Positions 25,667-33,485 are shown, counted from the first letter of the stretch. The stretch is DNA of 64,000 bases from Streptomyces pseudovenezuelae (GCF_001513955.1 NZ_KQ948153.1:1-64000), one strand, 5' to 3'. The notes: generated from the sequence alone by a model not told the origin. Translations and numbers: made by a program.

Positions 25667-26338
25667 GTGACCGACGCAGCACACGCCGTCTTCCCGGACC
25701 CCGCCTCCATGCGCCAGCAGTACCGCGCGGAGGGTCTCGCCGAGAGCGACCTGGCCGCCACGCCCGTCGAACAGTTCGCCCGCTGGTTCAAGCAGGCGGC
25801 CACCGAGGCGCATCTCTTCGAGCCGAACGCCATGGTGGTCTCCACCGCGGACGCGGAGGGCCGCCCCAGCGCCCGCACGGTCCTGCTCAAACAGTTCGAC
25901 GAAGAGGGGTTCGTCTTCTACACGAACTACGGCTCCCGCAAGGGGAGGGACCTCGCGCGGAACCCGTACGTCTCCCTGCTCTTCCCCTGGCACCCCATGG
26001 CCCGCCAGGTCATCGTCACCGGCCGCGCCCGCCGCACCGGCCGCGACGAGACCGCCGCCTACTTCCGCACCCGGCCGCACGGCTCCCAGCTCGGCGCCTG
26101 GGCCAGCGCGCAGTCCGCGGTGATCGAGAGCCGTGAGCAGGTCGACGACGCGTACGCCGAACTGGCCGCGCGCTATCCGGAGGGCGAACAGGTCCCGGTC
26201 CCGCCGCACTGGGGCGGCTTCCGGGTCGTGCCGGAGCGGGTCGAGTTCTGGCAGGGCCGCGAGAACCGCCTGCACGACCGGCTGCGCTACACCGCGGAGC
26301 CGGACGGGAGCTGGCGGGTGGAGCGGCTGAGCCCCTGA
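25667..26338 (+). CDS. pdxH: pyridoxamine 5-prime-phosphate oxidase
   Basis: PdxH, a 223-residue FMN enzyme, oxidises pyridoxine/pyridoxamine 5-prime-phosphate to pyridoxal 5-prime-phosphate. Recognisable blocks are SARTVLLKQFDEEGFVFYTNYGSRKG (FMN binding), PLLFPW-type SLLFPWHPMARQVIVTGRARR, RPHGSQLGAWASAQSAVI and the C-terminal signature EFWQGRENRLHDRLRYT. Length and order are standard. The GTG start at 25667 has no ribosome site; a CAAGAT hexamer ends six bases before it, so a leaderless transcript is possible. A large inverted repeat follows the stop. Confidence 0.96.
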   Translation: MTDAAHAVFPDPASMRQQYRAEGLAESDLAATPVEQFARWFKQAATEAHLFEPNAMVVSTADAEGRPSARTVLLKQFDEEGFVFYTNYGSRKGRDLARNPYVSLLFPWHPMARQVIVTGRARRTGRDETAAYFRTRPHGSQLGAWASAQSAVIESREQVDDAYAELAARYPEGEQVPVPPHWGGFRVVPERVEFWQGRENRLHDRLRYTAEPDGSWRVERLSP

Positions 26339-26344
26339 GAAGGG

Positions 26345-26577
26345 GCCCCGGAACGCAGGCGACCCGCGAGCTCTGGGTCCCTCCGCCCTGGGGCGGGGGA
26401 GCCGGCCGGACGTTACCGGCGAGCTCGCGGGTCGGGTGACTGCGTTGGATTGGCCGGCTGCGTGCATCTCGTACACGCTGGTCCGGCACCGCACTCGGTG
26501 GGTGACGGGCCGCTAGCCCGCAGCCACCTCTTCCGTCCGGTATGAATACATCTGCCGAACCACCTCCTCTCCGAAGT
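26345..26577 (-). ncRNA. candidate structured non-coding RNA between pdxH and the GNAT gene
   Basis: The 354-bp gap 26339-26692 has no plausible gene but much structure. A good minus-strand promoter (26584-26613) predicts a start near 26577. Downstream on that strand lie a stem-loop from CCACC/GGTGG arms enclosing CGGGC/GCCCG (26499-26530 region) and a long hairpin: GAGCTCGCGGGTC at 26421-26433 with its exact complement at 26361-26373, extended outward by CTGCGTT/AACGCAG, which could end the transcript near 26350. From unverified memory S. coelicolor has an sRNA mapped in the matching gap. If transcribed from the plus strand, it would instead be a long pdxH 3-prime UTR. Confidence 0.5.
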
Positions 26578-26583
26578 ACCTGC

Positions 26584-26613
26584 ACCCTAAAAAGACTCCC
26601 CCCTCCGGTTCAA
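26584..26613 (-). promoter_or_regulatory. minus-strand promoter of the candidate ncRNA
   Basis: On the minus strand: -35 TTGAAC (26613-26608), an 18-bp spacer, -10 TAGGGT (26589-26584). No minus-strand gene follows within the gap, which is what suggests an RNA product. Confidence 0.5.
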
Positions 26614-26656
26614 CCCCTTTTTTCGAGGGACGGGCACCGACGGTCCCCCAGGGCGA

Positions 26657-26685
26657 TGGACGCGCCCGGAACGATCACCTAGCGT
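26657..26685 (+). promoter_or_regulatory. leaderless promoter of the GNAT gene
   Basis: -35 TGGACG (26657-26662), a 17-bp spacer, -10 TAGCGT (26680-26685); the ATG at 26693 follows after seven bases and has no ribosome site. Confidence 0.55.
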
Positions 26686-26692
26686 GCGGCCC

Positions 26693-27151
26693 ATGACTGA
26701 TCTGCGGATCGAACCCGTCGTAGGGGACGAGATGGCCGAGGAGTGGCGGCACGTGCACAACGTGATCGTTCCGCCCGCCGCCATGGGGCTCGATGACGTA
26801 CGGGAGCGCAGTCGGCGGAACCGGCTGGAGAACGCCTATCTCGGGGACGTCCTGGTGGGCTGCTCGACCGTGCGGCCGCCGCAGGGGGAGGACGCCGTGG
26901 CGACCGTCATCGCGCGCGTGCTGCCCGATTACCGCCGACGGGGTTTCGGAACGGCTCTCTACGAGAAGGGTCTTGATCACGCGCGCGAGCTCGGCGCCAA
27001 GGTGATCGAGACATGCGTGCTGGCCGTCAACGGGGACGGGACGCGGTTCGCGCGGGCACGCGGGTTCGTCGAGGTCGACCGGTATGTGCTGGACGGCGAG
27101 AGCGACGAGTGGATCGACCTGCGGCTGGAGCAGGACCGGGAAGCCGTTTAA
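26693..27151 (+). CDS. GNAT-family N-acetyltransferase
   Basis: A 152-residue acetyltransferase. The acetyl-CoA loop is YRRRGFGTALYEKGLDHARELG (R-R-G-F-G-T form), with the preceding strand VATVIARVLPD and the later GDGTRFARARGFVEVDRY block. The start is the ATG at 26693 (a GTG three codons upstream is possible) because the -10 box sits seven bases before it. The substrate is not identifiable. The next gene lies 121 bp away on the same strand. Confidence 0.85.
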   Translation: MTDLRIEPVVGDEMAEEWRHVHNVIVPPAAMGLDDVRERSRRNRLENAYLGDVLVGCSTVRPPQGEDAVATVIARVLPDYRRRGFGTALYEKGLDHARELGAKVIETCVLAVNGDGTRFARARGFVEVDRYVLDGESDEWIDLRLEQDREAV

Positions 27152-27272
27152 GGGGATTCGGGGCGTTTCCGGCGTACAACGATTCCCTCAATCTTGCGGG
27201 AACCCGGTGTGTGCTGCGTCACGTTCGAGTTCAATGATTGTTAGTGAGCGAAGCAGCCGGCAGGGGGTCCAG

Positions 27273-28682
27273 GTGAGTGCTTCCCGGCGTAGTGGGACCA
27301 CCGACGAGCTGGGGCCGGACGAGCCCGGGCCGGACGGCCCGGAGGGCTCGGGCGGCTCGGACCTGCTCGCCGCCCTGCTGGACGGCATGGACGCGGCACT
27401 GTGTGCCTTCGACGCGGACGGTGTCGTCACCCACTGGAATCGTGAGGCCGAGCGCATCCTCGGCTGGACCGCGGCCGAGGCCGTGGGGCGGCACGGGTTC
27501 GCCGGGTGGGCGGTGCGGCGGGCCGACGCCGAGGAGGTCGAGGGGCGGCTGATGTCCGCCATGCAGGCGCCCGGGCGGCAGGTGCACGAGTTCGCGCTGC
27601 TGACCAAGGACGGCGGCCGGGTCCTCGTCCGCACCCAGTCCGCGGCCGTGCGCGGGCCCGACGGGAAGCCCGCCGGGGTGTACTGCGCCTTCAGCGAGGT
27701 GCACACACAGATCGACCTGGAGCGGTCGATCGCGCTCAGCGAGGCGCTGTTCGAGGACGCCTCGTGGGGAGTCGTGCTGGTCGACGCCGATCTGCGGCCC
27801 GCCGTGGTCAACGCGCACGCGGCCCGCTCGCTGGGCGTCGGGCGTACGTCCGTGCTGGGGCGGCCCCTCGGGGAGCTGCTCGTGCAGGGCGTGGAGGAGC
27901 TGGAGAGCGCGCTGACCCATGTGCTGGCCGAGGGCGCGCCACCGGCGCCGGCCGAGATCTGGGTCGGCTTGCGGACCCCGGACGGCGAGAAGCGGCGCTG
28001 CTGGCGCTGCGGGTTCGTGCGGCTGGCCTCGCCGCTCGCGGAGGAACCGGTGCCGCTGGGTGTCGGCTGGCTGTTCCAGGACGTCACCGAGGCCAAGCAG
28101 AGCGAGCAGGAGGCCTCGCTGCTGCGGTTCCGGACCAACCAGCTGCACCGGGCGGCCCGGGCCGCGGCGGAGTGCGAGGACCCGGCCGAGGCCGCCGTCG
28201 TCCACCTGGACTTCGCCCTCGCCGGATTCGCCGACCACGCGCTGATCGACCGGGTGGCCGGGGGCGCGGTGGCCGACGGGGAGGAGACCGGTCCGGTCCG
28301 GCTCGTACGGGTCGCCGCTACCCCCTCCGGGGCACCGGGGCCGAGCCTGCAGGCGTCGGGCGCGGCCGGGCTGCCCGTGCGGTACGGGGAGGGGCATCCG
28401 GCCCTGCAGTGCGTGGACCGGGCGGGATCGGTGAGGGCCGGCGTGGGGTCGGTGTCGGGAGACCGGGCCCGCGAGTGGGCCGAGGCCCGCCAGTGGCCCC
28501 CGGACGTGGTGCACGCCTTGTGCGCGGTGCTGCGCAGCCGGGGCCGCACCCTCGGGGTCGTGACGTTCCTGCGGGGCTCCGGGAGGGGCCAGTTCGAGCG
28601 GGGCGACGCGGTGTACGCGGAGGACGTGGCGGTACGGATCGCCGCGGCGCTGGACCTGGGCGGCGTGGTGGGGCGGGTGTAG
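27273..28682 (+). CDS. PAS-PAS-GAF sensor protein without an output domain
   Basis: About 469 residues, cytoplasmic. A first PAS domain (LDGMDAALCAFDADGVVTHWNREAERILGW...), a second PAS-like domain (LFEDASWGVVLVDADLRPAVVNAHAAR...DVTEAKQ) and a C-terminal GAF-like domain (about 310-460) can be seen. There is no kinase, GGDEF or PP2C phosphatase domain after it, although Streptomyces proteins of this layout usually end in a SpoIIE-type phosphatase. It may act by protein contacts. The start is the GTG at 27273, 5 bases after an AGGGGG ribosome site; an in-frame ATG at 27234 would add 13 residues but lacks one. Ligand unknown. Confidence 0.8.
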   Translation: MSASRRSGTTDELGPDEPGPDGPEGSGGSDLLAALLDGMDAALCAFDADGVVTHWNREAERILGWTAAEAVGRHGFAGWAVRRADAEEVEGRLMSAMQAPGRQVHEFALLTKDGGRVLVRTQSAAVRGPDGKPAGVYCAFSEVHTQIDLERSIALSEALFEDASWGVVLVDADLRPAVVNAHAARSLGVGRTSVLGRPLGELLVQGVEELESALTHVLAEGAPPAPAEIWVGLRTPDGEKRRCWRCGFVRLASPLAEEPVPLGVGWLFQDVTEAKQSEQEASLLRFRTNQLHRAARAAAECEDPAEAAVVHLDFALAGFADHALIDRVAGGAVADGEETGPVRLVRVAATPSGAPGPSLQASGAAGLPVRYGEGHPALQCVDRAGSVRAGVGSVSGDRAREWAEARQWPPDVVHALCAVLRSRGRTLGVVTFLRGSGRGQFERGDAVYAEDVAVRIAAALDLGGVVGRV

Positions 28683-28734
28683 GGCCTCGCTCAGCCCCGC
28701 GGACCGCGGCCGCCCGGCCTGCCCCCGAGCGCCG

Positions 28735-29511
28735 TCACTGCCGGTAGAAGATCCGGTCCCCGTACTCCTCGAAGACGCGCTCGTTCCACTCCAGCCCGCC
28801 GTCCACGTTCCCCGACCGCAGCAGCGGCGGGTCGATCCCCCGCTCCGCCAGCGCGCCCGCCGCCGTCGCCATCACGGACTGGAGCAGCGCCGAGGTCACG
28901 ACCGTGGAGGCCGGGGCGAAGGGGGCCGGGACGGTGTCCAGGGTGAGCTCCGCGTCGCCCGGGGCGATCTTGGAGTCGAGGACCACGTCGCAGTGGTCCC
29001 TCAGGAAGGTGCCCGAGCTGTGGCGGGGCTTCGTCGAGGTCGTGTAGGCGACCGAGGTGACCCCGATGACCCGCACGCCGAGGGCGCGCGCACCCAGGGC
29101 CATCTCCACGGGGAGCGCGTTGCGGCCGGACAGGGAGATGATCACCAGGGCGTCTCCCGCGCGCAGTGGTGAGCAGTGCAGGACCGCGCCCGCGAGACCG
29201 TCGACCCGCTCCAGGGCGGAGCCCAGGGTCGCCGGCATGACGTCGACACCCACGACCCCCGGCACGGTCAGCAGGTTCATCAGGGCGAGGCCGCCGGCCC
29301 GGTAGACGAGGTCCTGCGCGGCGAGCGAGGAGTGTCCGGCGCCGAAGGCGAAGAGCCGGCCGCCGGAGCCGACGGTGTCGGCGAGGAGCTCACCGGCCGC
29401 CGCGATCGACTCGGCCTCCTCGTCGCGGACCCGTTGCAGCAGCCCGATCGCGGCGTCGAGGAACTGTCCGGACAGCTTGCCGTCAGCGCTCGCGGAGCCC
29501 GTCTCGCCCAT
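28735..29511 (-). CDS. SIS-domain aminosugar-phosphate protein (NagS-like)
   Basis: A 258-residue cytoplasmic sugar isomerase-fold protein. The SIS core shows FAFGAGHSSLAAQDLVYRAGG (phosphosugar binding), ALVIISLSGRNALPVEMALGARALG and IGVTSVAYTTST. From memory, the S. coelicolor gene next to dmdR1 (SCO4393) is implicated in aminosugar toxicity and was described as an N-acetylglucosamine-6-phosphate dehydratase (NagS). That fits the DasR-like operator in this promoter, but I could not check it. MurQ-type etherase or plain isomerase activity are alternatives. Divergent from dmdR1 across 206 bp. Confidence 0.85.
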   Translation of the reverse strand: MGETGSASADGKLSGQFLDAAIGLLQRVRDEEAESIAAAGELLADTVGSGGRLFAFGAGHSSLAAQDLVYRAGGLALMNLLTVPGVVGVDVMPATLGSALERVDGLAGAVLHCSPLRAGDALVIISLSGRNALPVEMALGARALGVRVIGVTSVAYTTSTKPRHSSGTFLRDHCDVVLDSKIAPGDAELTLDTVPAPFAPASTVVTSALLQSVMATAAGALAERGIDPPLLRSGNVDGGLEWNERVFEEYGDRIFYRQ

Positions 29512-29546
29512 GCGTCGTCCAACCCTTCGTCGCCGTGTCGCGGATC

Positions 29547-29576
29547 ACCGTGCGGTCTGGACCAGTGGGATGTCAA
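29547..29576 (-). promoter_or_regulatory. promoter of the SIS gene with a DasR-type (dre) operator
   Basis: On the minus strand, -35 TTGACA (29576-29571) and -10 CACGGT (29552-29547) are 18 bp apart. Between them lies ACTGGTCCAGACCGCA (plus-strand positions 29551-29566). It matches 12 of 16 positions of the DasR consensus ACTGGTCTAGACCAGT, with the GGTC/GACC arms intact. A GntR-family DasR bound there would block RNA polymerase, linking the gene to N-acetylglucosamine status. Confidence 0.65.
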
Positions 29577-29717
29577 TACGGCCGCGCGCCTGCTCGTAAC
29601 CGCCTGGTTTCAACGGCGCGGCACGCTTGTCAGTGGCATCCGGCAGAATTGAGGCCAGGGCCAGCGCACGAGCCGGGAAGCTGTCGTGCTTCCGGCGGAT
29701 CTCATCAAGGGGCACGT

Positions 29718-30410
29718 ATGTCCGGACTGATCGACACCACGGAGATGTATCTCCGCACCATCCTTGAGCTGGAGGAGGAAGGTGTGGTCCCCATGCGTGC
29801 CCGGATCGCCGAGCGGCTCGACCAGAGCGGGCCGACCGTCAGCCAGACGGTGGCGCGGATGGAGCGCGACGGACTGGTGTCCGTCGCCAGTGACCGGCAC
29901 CTGGAGCTGACGGACGAGGGCCGGCGCCTGGCCACCCGTGTGATGCGCAAGCACCGGCTCGCCGAGTGCCTGCTCGTCGACGTGATCGGCCTGGAGTGGG
30001 AGCAGGTCCACGCGGAGGCGTGTCGCTGGGAGCACGTGATGAGCGAGGCGGTGGAGCGCCGGGTCCTGGAGCTGCTGCGCCACCCCACCGAGTCGCCGTA
30101 CGGCAACCCGATCCCCGGTCTGGAGGAGCTGGGCGAGAAGGACGGCCCGCACCCCTTCCTGGACGAGGGCATGGTCTCGCTGGCCGAGCTGGACCCGGGT
30201 CTCGACGGCAAGACGGTCGTCGTACGCCGTATCGGCGAGCCGATCCAGACGGATGCGCAGCTGATGTACACGCTGCGTCGGGCGGGCGTGCAGCCCGGTT
30301 CGGTGGTGAGCGTGACCGAGTCGCCCGGCGGGGTGCTGGTGGGCAGCGGCGGCGAGGCCGCCGAGCTGGAGTCGGACATCGCCTCGCACGTGTTCGTCGC
30401 CAAGCGCTGA
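29718..30410 (+). CDS. dmdR1: iron-dependent repressor DmdR1 (DtxR/IdeR family)
   Basis: A 230-residue Fe(II)-dependent DNA-binding repressor of siderophore and iron-uptake genes. The N-terminal winged helix contains MYLRTILELEEEGVVPMRARIAERLDQSGPTVSQTVARMERDGL. The metal and dimerisation domain has the DtxR ligand segments HRLAECLLVDVIGLEW and CRWEHVMSEAVERRV, and the C-terminal SH3-like domain begins about residue 150. The length equals that recalled for S. coelicolor DmdR1. Starts at the ATG after an AAGGGGCACGT ribosome region. The divergent neighbour is the SIS protein. No iron box was seen in its own promoter region. Confidence 0.95.
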   Translation: MSGLIDTTEMYLRTILELEEEGVVPMRARIAERLDQSGPTVSQTVARMERDGLVSVASDRHLELTDEGRRLATRVMRKHRLAECLLVDVIGLEWEQVHAEACRWEHVMSEAVERRVLELLRHPTESPYGNPIPGLEELGEKDGPHPFLDEGMVSLAELDPGLDGKTVVVRRIGEPIQTDAQLMYTLRRAGVQPGSVVSVTESPGGVLVGSGGEAAELESDIASHVFVAKR

Positions 30411-30607
30411 GGACGCCGGGAGGCCCAAGTGCCGGAGGCTGTGGGGCAGTTGTGGCTTTCCTGGGTCTCGTGCCCGGGCTCGGTCCGGGTCTCGTCGATC
30501 CAGGATTCACTGTGCGGAATCGCAGCGCTTCGACGCTTCCCGTGCGAGGCTGTCGCGTGAGGCATATGACCTGAGGGGGCGGGCGGATGTGCCGTAGACG
30601 TGGGGAT

Positions 30608-30635
30608 GGCCCCGGCACCTTGCGATGCCGGGGCC
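30608..30635 (+). terminator. hairpin terminator downstream of dmdR1
   Basis: GGCCCCGGCA at 30608-30617 pairs perfectly with TGCCGGGGCC at 30626-30635 across an 8-base loop, about 200 bp after the dmdR1 stop. It may alternatively end a shorter transcript arising in this gap. Confidence 0.7.
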
Positions 30636-30801
30636 GGTCCTCCCCTGTGCTGACCCGGAGCCCCGAGCTCCCAGGGTCATTCCCCTCGGACCGATTTCCC
30701 CGAGCGGTCCGCCTCCCGATGAAGATCTCCCCTCGGCTGCGGCGATCATTCCCTGAGCGTGGTCACTCGAACGAGGGGTGTTGCCGCCCGAAAGCCCATC
30801 T

Positions 30802-30823
30802 TCGAATGCGTATTCGATAGCCT
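30802..30823 (+). promoter_or_regulatory. LexA/SOS-like box with adjacent -10 element
   Basis: TCGAAT-GCGT-ATTCGA (30802-30817) has perfect 6-bp arms and matches the Gram-positive LexA box (TCGAAC-N4-GTTCGA) except for the innermost pair of the arms. TAGCCT, a good -10 hexamer, follows immediately at 30818-30823, so a bound repressor would cover the promoter. The first downstream gene is the hydrolase at 30966. Confidence 0.5.
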
Positions 30824-30965
30824 GTGGGTGACGGGGCGCGGGGGGCGTGCGCTGCACAGATGTACGGCAGAGCAACGACGGACAGGACAGACACGGCGGT
30901 CAGGAACGGTTCACAGGGCGGCCCGAGCGGGAGCGGGCGGTCCGGGCGGAGCTAGGGGGGTGCCA

Positions 30966-31874
30966 ATGGCGCGGCGCATCGACGTGACCGGAGCGGGCGG
31001 CGTACGTCTCGCGGCCTGGGAGTTCGGTGACCCTCCCAAGACCGACCCGACGGACCCGGCGAGGGAGACCTCGTCCGCCGCGGAGAAACGATCACCCGGG
31101 GTGCTGTTACTCCACGGCCTGATGGGCCGTGCCTCGCACTGGGCGTCCACCGCCCGCTGGCTCTCCGAGCGCTACCGGGCCGTCGCGCTGGACCAGCGCG
31201 GGCACGGCCGGAGCGACAAGCCCCCGCGGGCCGCCTTCACCCGTGACGCGTACGTCGAGGACGCCGAGGCCGCCCTCGAACAGCTCGGACTCGCCCCGAC
31301 CGTCCTCATCGGCCATGCCATGGGCGCCCTGACCGCCTGGCAGCTCGCCGCCCGCCGCCCCGACCTGGTCCGCGGAGTGATCATCTGCGACATGCGGGCC
31401 TCCGCCCTCGGCGCCGCCTCGCAGCGGGAGTGGGGCGAGTGGTTCAAGGCCTGGCCCGTCCCCTTCGCCACGCTGGCCGACGTACGCAAGTGGTTCGGCG
31501 AGGACGACCCCTGGGTGGAGCGGCCCAACCCGGCGCGCGGCGAGTTCTACGCCGAGGTGATGGCCGAGTCCCCCGACGGCTGGCGCCCCGTCTTCGAGCC
31601 CGAGCAGATGCTGTCGTCCCGCGAGACCTGGGTCTACGACGCCCACTGGGAGGAACTCACCCAGGTCAGGTGCCCCGCCCTGGTCGTCCGCGGCCTCGAC
31701 GGCGAACTGGGCCGCGCCGAGGCCCAGGAGATGGTCCGCGTCCTGCCCCGCGGCGAGTACGCCGAGGTCGCCGACGCCGGCCACCTCGTCCACTACGACC
31801 AGCCGGAGGCCTGGCGGGCCGCCATAGAGCCCTTCCTGGACGGCCTGGACAGCCAGGACGACGACAACAACTGA
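30966..31874 (+). CDS. alpha/beta hydrolase-fold protein lacking the nucleophilic Ser
   Basis: A 302-residue alpha/beta hydrolase. The oxyanion region LLLHGLMGRASHW, the DQRGHGRSDKP block, the acid in RGLDGELG and the base in DAGHLVHYDQ are all conserved. However, the nucleophile elbow reads GHAMG (residues 116-120) with Ala118 where Ser normally stands. The protein is therefore probably not a classical esterase; a lyase, cofactor-free oxygenase-like or regulatory role is possible. Codon 48 is TTA (31107-31109), the only TTA codon I noticed in the window, implying dependence on the bldA tRNA. The start ATG follows an AGGGGGG ribosome site. The N-terminal region has an inserted Pro/Asp-rich stretch (DPPKTDPTDPARETSS). 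Confidence 0.88.
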   Translation: MARRIDVTGAGGVRLAAWEFGDPPKTDPTDPARETSSAAEKRSPGVLLLHGLMGRASHWASTARWLSERYRAVALDQRGHGRSDKPPRAAFTRDAYVEDAEAALEQLGLAPTVLIGHAMGALTAWQLAARRPDLVRGVIICDMRASALGAASQREWGEWFKAWPVPFATLADVRKWFGEDDPWVERPNPARGEFYAEVMAESPDGWRPVFEPEQMLSSRETWVYDAHWEELTQVRCPALVVRGLDGELGRAEAQEMVRVLPRGEYAEVADAGHLVHYDQPEAWRAAIEPFLDGLDSQDDDNN

Positions 31875-31895
31875 GCACCCGCCCGAGCCGGGGCG

Positions 31896-33485
31896 TCAGC
31901 CCTTGCTGACCGCCGTCAGGATCTCCGGCAGCCGGCCGGCCGTGCGCGGAGCCGCCAGTCGCAGGCCCGCCCAGGTGATCGCGGCCCCGTACACCGCGCC
32001 GACCGGCAGCAGCACCCAGCTCCACTCGTCGCCGTCCGCGCTGAGGTTGGCCCAGATCGTCAGGGCGATCACGGGGGCGCACAGCAGGGCCGCCGAGACC
32101 ATCCCGCCCACGACGGCGGCCGCGGCGAGCCCGGACTGCCCCGGGGCCACGTTCTTGTAGCCCTCCTGCGGAATCGAGTAGGGGAAGCGCGCCGACGTCC
32201 ACGCCCCGGTCGCCAGCATCGCCCCGAGCAGCGCGAAGGACACACCGAGCACCTCGGGCAGCTTCGGCCAGTCGCCGATCAGCGCGGTCGTGACGACGGT
32301 GACGACCGTGGCGTACGGCAAGGTGATCACCAGCAGTGCCAGCGCCCGCGCGCGCAGTTCGACGTAGGCGTCCCGCGGGGAGGAGATCGTCGTCGCGACC
32401 ATCCAGAACGCCGAGGTGTCCTGCCCGAACTGGTTGTACATCTGCACGCCGAGCATGCCCGCGGCGAAGCACGCGAAGTAGATGGACCCGGTGCCCTGCA
32501 GCGCGTTGAACACCGGCACGATCAGCCCGATGGCCAGCGAGGTCACCCACGCGGCCTTGGTCTTGGGGTCGCGCCAGACATAGCGCAGGCTGCGTTCCAT
32601 GACGGTGCCGGTGCGCCCGGCAGGCAGCAGCCGGGCGAGCCCCGTCGAGCCGCGCTCACGGGCGGCCCCCTGGGCGGAGGGGAGCGTGGAGCCGTCCGGG
32701 GAGGTCATGAGCCGGGTCAGATGACGGGACCAGAGGGCGAGCAGGCCCGCCAACGCGGCGGCGGAGAGCGCGAGCTGCAGGACAGCGACCCCGTACGACC
32801 CCTCGCTCGCCGAGTCGACCGCCCCGATCGCCGACGCGGGCGGCACCCACTTCAGCACGTCAGCGGGACCGTCCAGTTGCCCCAGGCCGCCCGAACCGAG
32901 CCGCTGCGCGCCGAAGTTCACGACCTGCGCGCCGACGGCGATGACGAGTCCGCTCAGCACCGCGAGATCGCGGCCCTTGCGGCTGGTCAGCAGCCGGATG
33001 TTGGCGACGGCGACGGCCCGCGCGAGCGCCACGCAGACCAGCAGCGCGAGCAGGACACCGAGCACCGAGAAGACGTACGCCGTCCCGCCGTGCGCGACCG
33101 AGACGACGGACCCGACCAGCAGGCACAGCGTGAACACCGGCCCGATGCCGATCAGTGAGGCCACCAGGAGCGCCCGCACCAGGGGCCGGGGCCGCAGCGG
33201 CAGCATCACCAGCCGGGTGGGGTCGAGGGTCTCGTCGCCGCCGGGGAAGAACAGCGGCATCACGGCCCAGCCGGCCGCCAGCACGGCCACCAGCGGGACG
33301 ACCACGGAACCGGCGTGCTCGTCGCCCCGCAGGGCGATGAGACCGAGCAGCTGCAGGACGGAGAAGAGCAGTACGGCGACGGCCGAGGCGATGTAGGCGG
33401 CCCGCCGCCCGCCGGACTGCCGCAGGCCGTTCCTCAGCAGCGACAGCTTCAGCCGTACGACGACCGGGGTGAGGTCCGCGGTCAC
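31896..33485 (-). CDS. ABC-2 type transporter permease (large)
   Basis: A 529-residue multi-pass inner-membrane protein with roughly a dozen hydrophobic segments throughout, e.g. YIASAVAVLLFSVLQLLGLIAL near residue 30 and VLLALLVCVALARAVAVA near 150. A cytoplasmic loop of about 60 residues follows the middle (SRHLTRLMTSPDGSTLPSAQ). The GTG start overlaps the stop of the ATPase gene by 4 bases (GTGA). It works with the ATPase encoded just upstream, probably as an exporter; the substrate is unknown. It is convergent with the hydrolase gene, with about 20 bp between stops. Confidence 0.9.
   Translation of the reverse strand: MTADLTPVVVRLKLSLLRNGLRQSGGRRAAYIASAVAVLLFSVLQLLGLIALRGDEHAGSVVVPLVAVLAAGWAVMPLFFPGGDETLDPTRLVMLPLRPRPLVRALLVASLIGIGPVFTLCLLVGSVVSVAHGGTAYVFSVLGVLLALLVCVALARAVAVANIRLLTSRKGRDLAVLSGLVIAVGAQVVNFGAQRLGSGGLGQLDGPADVLKWVPPASAIGAVDSASEGSYGVAVLQLALSAAALAGLLALWSRHLTRLMTSPDGSTLPSAQGAARERGSTGLARLLPAGRTGTVMERSLRYVWRDPKTKAAWVTSLAIGLIVPVFNALQGTGSIYFACFAAGMLGVQMYNQFGQDTSAFWMVATTISSPRDAYVELRARALALLVITLPYATVVTVVTTALIGDWPKLPEVLGVSFALLGAMLATGAWTSARFPYSIPQEGYKNVAPGQSGLAAAAVVGGMVSAALLCAPVIALTIWANLSADGDEWSWVLLPVGAVYGAAITWAGLRLAAPRTAGRLPEILTAVSKG

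Larger units (their letters stand above)
30411..30965 (+). other. 555-bp non-coding region between dmdR1 and the alpha/beta hydrolase
   Basis: No gene is convincing here. It holds a perfect GC hairpin (30608-30635), a LexA-like palindrome with a -10 box (30802-30823), and a run of G-rich sequence ending in the AGGGGGG ribosome site at 30954-30960. A 31-codon frame (30860-30955) just before the hydrolase has no ribosome site at a suitable distance. Confidence 0.6.

Noticed and set aside
27209..27238. SigR-like GGGAAC-N19-GTT promoter before the PAS/GAF gene
   Set aside because: Spacing and hexamers fit only loosely, and a match of this quality is expected by chance.
30860..30955. 31-codon frame just before the alpha/beta hydrolase
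   Set aside because: No ribosome site at a normal distance, no similarity, and it lies in a G-rich leader; kept only as a note.
30828..30965. N-terminal extension of the alpha/beta hydrolase from a GTG seven bases after the -10 box
   Set aside because: In frame, but codon use is poor and the ATG at 30966 has a strong ribosome site and matches the family start.
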